A stretch of DNA of 44,774 bases from Ruminococcus sp. (GTDB lineage: Bacteria; Bacillota; Clostridia; Oscillospirales; Ruminococcaceae): NCBI GenBank assembly GCA_024697545.1, contig JAILFN010000011.1, positions 1 to 44,774 of the forward strand, read 5' to 3'. Positions within the stretch are counted from its first letter, which is position 1; every line of letters starts with the position of its first letter. The notes under the pieces are model-generated. The model searched no databases. It was given only the letters and a program-made list of their open reading frames with translations, and was not told the origin of the DNA. Of this stretch, positions 41,562 to 44,774 are shown one piece after another. The translations under genes and the position numbers were made by a program.

Positions 41562-42932
41562 TCAGCTGTCAGATGTGACCTCAGGCACCGCCTGCAAATA
41601 GGTCTTGAAGAACCACAGGGCGGCGGCGTAAAGGGCAGGCTCAGTCATCGAGCGCAGAGCTATGGTATAGACCACCTCGCCGTAAATGCCGGTGAAGCCG
41701 TTGTTGAACAGCCCGACCTCGTGCAGTCCCATAAGGTTGAACCACAGCGAAGCTGTGAGCAGCAGCACCATAGCCGCGTTGAGCATACGCCTGTTGCGTC
41801 GTGTGTTCAGCTCGCCCTTCGAGATGTTCAGCATCAACCGGAGGAAGCACACCGCCGCCGCTGCACATATCACGAACACCGGTATATCCTTCACAAAACG
41901 GTAAACCACCACGCTGTTGTACGCCGAGTCGCTCTTTGCCAGCTCACGCGGCAGCTCGATAAGCTTTGAATCGGCGAAGTTCTCCATGAGCGTAAAGGGC
42001 AGCTTTACCGAGTAGCTGCTGTCGGTGAGGGTCTTTATCAGCTCGTATATCCGCATCGGCAGGCGATAGAGGATAAAGCCCGCTGCCGCGGCAAGGATAG
42101 TCCCACAGGTCAGCTTTATCGCGAGCGTGTTCTTTGCGGTGTCGGCGTTTGCAAGTTTGAGCTCATGCCGCCTTATCATAAGCCCCATACAGAGGGCAAT
42201 GAACGGCAGTCCCAACAGATTGTAGAGCTGAACGTAAAACACGGGGCGGGAGAATATGCCCGTCATGAAATCCGTCTGGGGCTTGTACGTTATCGCCAAT
42301 ATGATGTTTCCCGCAAGCCACACCGCGCCGCAGGTAAAGAAATACTCCGACGACTTGTTTGAGAATATGGTCTTTTTGTCTCCGCTCCTGAGCGCCAGCA
42401 CAAGGCTCAGGACAAGCACCATGGACATGGGCGTGCTTATGTCAAATCTGCCCGAAAGTATCAGCGCAAGCAGGAACACCACCGCAAAGCTCAGGTAGGT
42501 GTTTTTGAATATCTTCAAAGTTTTGTTCATGAAGAATCTCACGATGATAAACGCAAGCAGTACCAGTGAAAAGACGGCGTTCAAGATATCGCCCGCCTTG
42601 CTTTTCTGCGCCGTATCCTGTTTTACTTCTTCCTGTGGCTCCGACCAGTACTTTGCCACATAAGCGTCGTAATCCGCCTTAGAGTCAAAGCTGTTCTCTT
42701 CGTTTATCTCGACGAAAAACGTCCCGCAGTACTGGTGCATCAGGAACGGCGAATCCTCGTCGTCAGGCTTCGGCGCATCTAAAAATATATTGCAGAGCGT
42801 GTTCCAGAACATCAGGAACACCGCTGCCGCCATTACGCAGAAGAGTATGAAATAAATAGTATGCAGCCGCCTGTGTATGCGCTCGGGGATATCGTCGCAG
42901 ATGGCTGACTGTTTATTTTCAAAAAGTCTCAT
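41562..42932 (-). CDS. Uncharacterised multipass membrane protein
   Basis: A 456-residue integral membrane protein with about nine to ten hydrophobic segments, the first at about 28-50, then a polar extracytoplasmic loop (about 52-110), then closely spaced helices from 115 on. No transporter or enzyme motif is recognised. It starts 15 bases after the histidine kinase stop and shares its transcript, ending in a terminator, so it may be a partner or target of the kinase. Function unknown. Confidence 0.75.
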   Translation of the reverse strand: MRLFENKQSAICDDIPERIHRRLHTIYFILFCVMAAAVFLMFWNTLCNIFLDAPKPDDEDSPFLMHQYCGTFFVEINEENSFDSKADYDAYVAKYWSEPQEEVKQDTAQKSKAGDILNAVFSLVLLAFIIVRFFMNKTLKIFKNTYLSFAVVFLLALILSGRFDISTPMSMVLVLSLVLALRSGDKKTIFSNKSSEYFFTCGAVWLAGNIILAITYKPQTDFMTGIFSRPVFYVQLYNLLGLPFIALCMGLMIRRHELKLANADTAKNTLAIKLTCGTILAAAAGFILYRLPMRIYELIKTLTDSSYSVKLPFTLMENFADSKLIELPRELAKSDSAYNSVVVYRFVKDIPVFVICAAAAVCFLRLMLNISKGELNTRRNRRMLNAAMVLLLTASLWFNLMGLHEVGLFNNGFTGIYGEVVYTIALRSMTEPALYAAALWFFKTYLQAVPEVTSDS

Positions 42933-42947
42933 CGCTCGCTCCTATAG

Positions 42948-44435
42948 TTAGTCATCCGAGGATATAAGTTCGACCTCAACGGTGGGCTTGTTCTGCTCGC
43001 TGCTGCCGCCGTCTATCGCAGGCAGGGTGATGAGCACGGTAGTTCCTACCCCCTCTTCACTGTTGATGTTGAGCGTGCCGCCATGTCGGGTGATGATCTC
43101 ATTCGCCACCGCAAGACCTATGCCCGAACCGCGGCGGGTGTGGTTCGCCTTGAAGAACTTGTTCTTGACCTTCGGCAGGTCTTCCTTTGAGATGCCGATG
43201 CCCGTGTCCGAAACGGATATGCAGATGTCGCCGTTCTGCTCGTAAGCTTCAACGGATACCTTGCCGCCCTTGTCGGAATATTTTATCGCGTTGTCAACTA
43301 TATTGATGAACACCTGACGCAGCCTGTTCTTGTCGCCGTAGACGAATGGCAGCATGGTCGGCTCGTAGTAATTGAGGGTTATGCCGAGCGCACGCGCACG
43401 TTCGCTGTATATCAGCACAGTCTCGCCAAGCTCTGCGAGTATGTCTATCTTGTCCATTATCAGCGTCAGGCGGTTGTCCTGTATGCGTGAGAAGTCGAGA
43501 AGCTCCTCCACCATCTGCGAAAGACGCTCTGTCTCCGAGGTTATCACCCTCATGCCCTTGACGAATGTGTCGCGGTCGTCCACCGCCATCATAGTCTCGC
43601 TCCAGCCCTTTATGGCGGTAAGCGGTGTCCTCAGCTCGTGCGATACCGAGGATATGAACTCGTTCTTCATCGACTCGGTGTTTGAAAGCTCCTGCGCCAT
43701 GTAGTTTATCGAATCGCACAGGTCGCCCAGCTCGTCGTTGCCCGCCTTTTCGATACGCGCCGAAAAATCTCCCTTTGCGATCTGCCGCGTGATGTCCCCG
43801 ATCTTCAGCACGGGGAATACTATCGAGCGTATGAAATACCGCCCCGAAAGATACATCAGCAGTATTATCAGCAGGAAAATAAAGCTGATGGCAAGCATAA
43901 GTATCACAAGCTGGTGGTCGATGCTCTTCATGGAAGACACCATGCGGAGCGCCTTGAAGCGGCAGCCGCGCAGCGATATCATCGCGGTGACGGCTATGAC
44001 CTTTTCGCCGCTCGGCAGACGGAATATGGAATACGCCATGCCGCCGTCGGCGGTCTCGGCTTTCTTGTAGTCCTCCATGCTCATGTCCGCGGCGGGCGAG
44101 AATCCCGATGAGGTTATCACCGCCTTGTCGTCGTAACCGAATGCGATGAGCTCTATCTTGTCCTTGTCCTCATAGCCCTCCACCATCGAGCGTATCTGTG
44201 CCGAATAGTTGACGTTGTCGCCGCCGCTGCCGTCCAGCGAGCCTGTGATTATATTCATGTGCGAGGTAAGGTACTGCCTCGCGGAGCTGTAATAGTAGTT
44301 TTTCAGCAGTCCCGCAAGCAGTATGCCGATAACTATGAGCGCCGCCGTCACCATGCCGAGACTCGTGGTCTGCCAGTATGTGACGATGCTCCGCCGACCC
44401 GTTCTCGGCTTTTTGTTTTTTATTTTCTCTTTCAT
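42948..44435 (-). CDS. Membrane sensor histidine kinase, PhoR/WalK-like
   Basis: A 495-residue two-component sensor. Transmembrane segments cover about residues 24-44 and 176-198; between them is an extracytoplasmic sensor domain of about 130 residues. A HAMP domain follows, then HisKA with phospho-acceptor H266 (SSVSHELRTPLTAIKGW) and an HATPase domain with N box VDNAIKYS, G1 SDTGIGIS and G2 GSGIGLAVA. ATG 44435 with GGAG upstream is preferred over earlier in-frame codons, which lie in the promoter. No response regulator is adjacent, so its partner lies elsewhere. Confidence 0.92.
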   Translation of the reverse strand: MKEKIKNKKPRTGRRSIVTYWQTTSLGMVTAALIVIGILLAGLLKNYYYSSARQYLTSHMNIITGSLDGSGGDNVNYSAQIRSMVEGYEDKDKIELIAFGYDDKAVITSSGFSPAADMSMEDYKKAETADGGMAYSIFRLPSGEKVIAVTAMISLRGCRFKALRMVSSMKSIDHQLVILMLAISFIFLLIILLMYLSGRYFIRSIVFPVLKIGDITRQIAKGDFSARIEKAGNDELGDLCDSINYMAQELSNTESMKNEFISSVSHELRTPLTAIKGWSETMMAVDDRDTFVKGMRVITSETERLSQMVEELLDFSRIQDNRLTLIMDKIDILAELGETVLIYSERARALGITLNYYEPTMLPFVYGDKNRLRQVFINIVDNAIKYSDKGGKVSVEAYEQNGDICISVSDTGIGISKEDLPKVKNKFFKANHTRRGSGIGLAVANEIITRHGGTLNINSEEGVGTTVLITLPAIDGGSSEQNKPTVEVELISSDD

Positions 44436-44480
44436 ATATTCTCTCCGAAGATCTGTTTTTTGCATAGCGATCCATTTTAT

Positions 44481-44509
44481 ATTATACCGCATTTGGAAGG
44501 CGTTGTCAA
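44481..44509 (-). promoter_or_regulatory. Sigma-A promoter for the histidine kinase gene
   Basis: On the minus strand TTGACA (44504-44509), 17-bp spacer, TATAAT (44481-44486), 45 bases before the start. Confidence 0.9.
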
Positions 44510-44593
44510 CATCGCGTCGAGTGAGTATACGGAACACAAAAACACCCCCGACCCTAAGAACTGTACGCATAAAGAAGTACTATGGCTTTTTTA

Positions 44594-44622
44594 TTGACAA
44601 TGCAACGATGTTGTGCTATAAT
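44594..44622 (+). promoter_or_regulatory. Sigma-A promoter for the right-edge gene
   Basis: TTGACA (44594-44599), 17-bp spacer, TATAAT (44617-44622). GCAAC (44602-44606) and GTTGC (44624-44628) form a dyad around the -10 box. Confidence 0.9.
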
Positions 44623-44660
44623 TGTTGCAAGCATAAATCGGAATTTAGGAGATCAGATTA

Positions 44661-44774
44661 ATGGAATTTGAATACAAAAAAGCGACCATTGATGATTTGA
44701 ATATCTTGACAAAAACTCGAATTGAAGTGTTAAGAGCTGCAAATGGTCTTGATGACAGTATTGATATGACGAGA
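44661..44774 (+). CDS. GNAT-like acetyltransferase, start only
   Basis: The first 38 codons of a gene cut by the right edge. MEFEYKKATIDDLNILTKTR is the typical first strand and helix of GNAT-family N-acetyltransferases. AGGAG lies before the ATG, and a good promoter is upstream. Substrate unknown. Confidence 0.7.
   Translation, partial: MEFEYKKATIDDLNILTKTRIEVLRAANGLDDSIDMTR

Noticed and set aside
40992..41969. Plus-strand frame of 325 codons opposite nth and the membrane protein gene
   Set aside because: It crosses two real genes and their terminator and promoter; composition is that of a shadow frame.

Overview
The window looks like chromosomal DNA of a Gram-positive anaerobic gut Clostridium, most probably a Ruminococcus or close relative in the Oscillospiraceae. 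This is inferred from surface proteins with Ser-rich linkers and an NPETG-type anchor, FIVAR and fibronectin-III modules, strong AAGGAG ribosome sites, sigma-A promoters with 17-bp spacers, a Tn916-type integrase module, and a multi-hairpin intergenic repeat of the kind scattered through Ruminococcus-like genomes. Base composition is moderate, with AT-rich islands in the middle of the largest surface-protein gene and in the mobile element.

Region A (about 160-5330, all minus strand) is a compact gene train: TcmP/LCMT-like methyltransferase, small membrane protein, a broken DUF6796-like gene with a coupled 42-residue ORF, an intact DUF6796-like gene, FAH-family hydrolase/isomerase, alpha/beta hydrolase, and a PanE-like reductase lacking the usual catalytic Lys. 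Several neighbours overlap by ATGA.

Region B (5344-18504, minus strand) is a haem-acquisition operon. Its order is: large NEAT/FIVAR/Fn3 surface protein, two-NEAT protein with an NPETG anchor, Shp-type haem-binding protein, lipoprotein receptor, FecCD permease, ATPase, two ABC exporter half-transporters, DUF454 protein. This order recalls the streptococcal shr-shp-htsABC (sia) locus. The promoters of regions A and B share one architecture: a sigma-A promoter, then exactly 10 bp after the -10 box the inverted repeat TTAGC-N4-GCTAA. That suggests both regions are controlled by the same repressor, plausibly a metal- or haem-responsive one. A winged-helix regulator (18685-19569) lies directly upstream of region B and has its own inverted repeat over its promoter.

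Region C (about 19611-26544) is a 2.6-kb gene-poor stretch with a 20-bp direct repeat, a coding-like fragment and a stack of perfect inverted repeats, followed by an integrative mobilizable element: oriT-like hairpins, MobC, MobP-type relaxase, coiled-coil protein, Tn916-type excisionase and tyrosine integrase. It ends just before a low-molecular-weight protein-tyrosine phosphatase.

Region D (26545-33353, plus strand) carries the phosphatase, a secreted Fn3 protein, MnmM/YtqB methyltransferase, RecQ, a lipoprotein, a CBS-pair protein and a DacF-like D,D-carboxypeptidase. Region E (33513-44435, minus strand) carries a HAD phosphatase, a repetitive acidic membrane-anchored protein, RsmE, a chemosensory cluster (cheA-cheW-cheR-cheB-cheW) headed by nth, a multipass membrane protein and a sensor histidine kinase. 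A GNAT-like gene begins at the right edge. No rRNA, tRNA or CRISPR array was seen.
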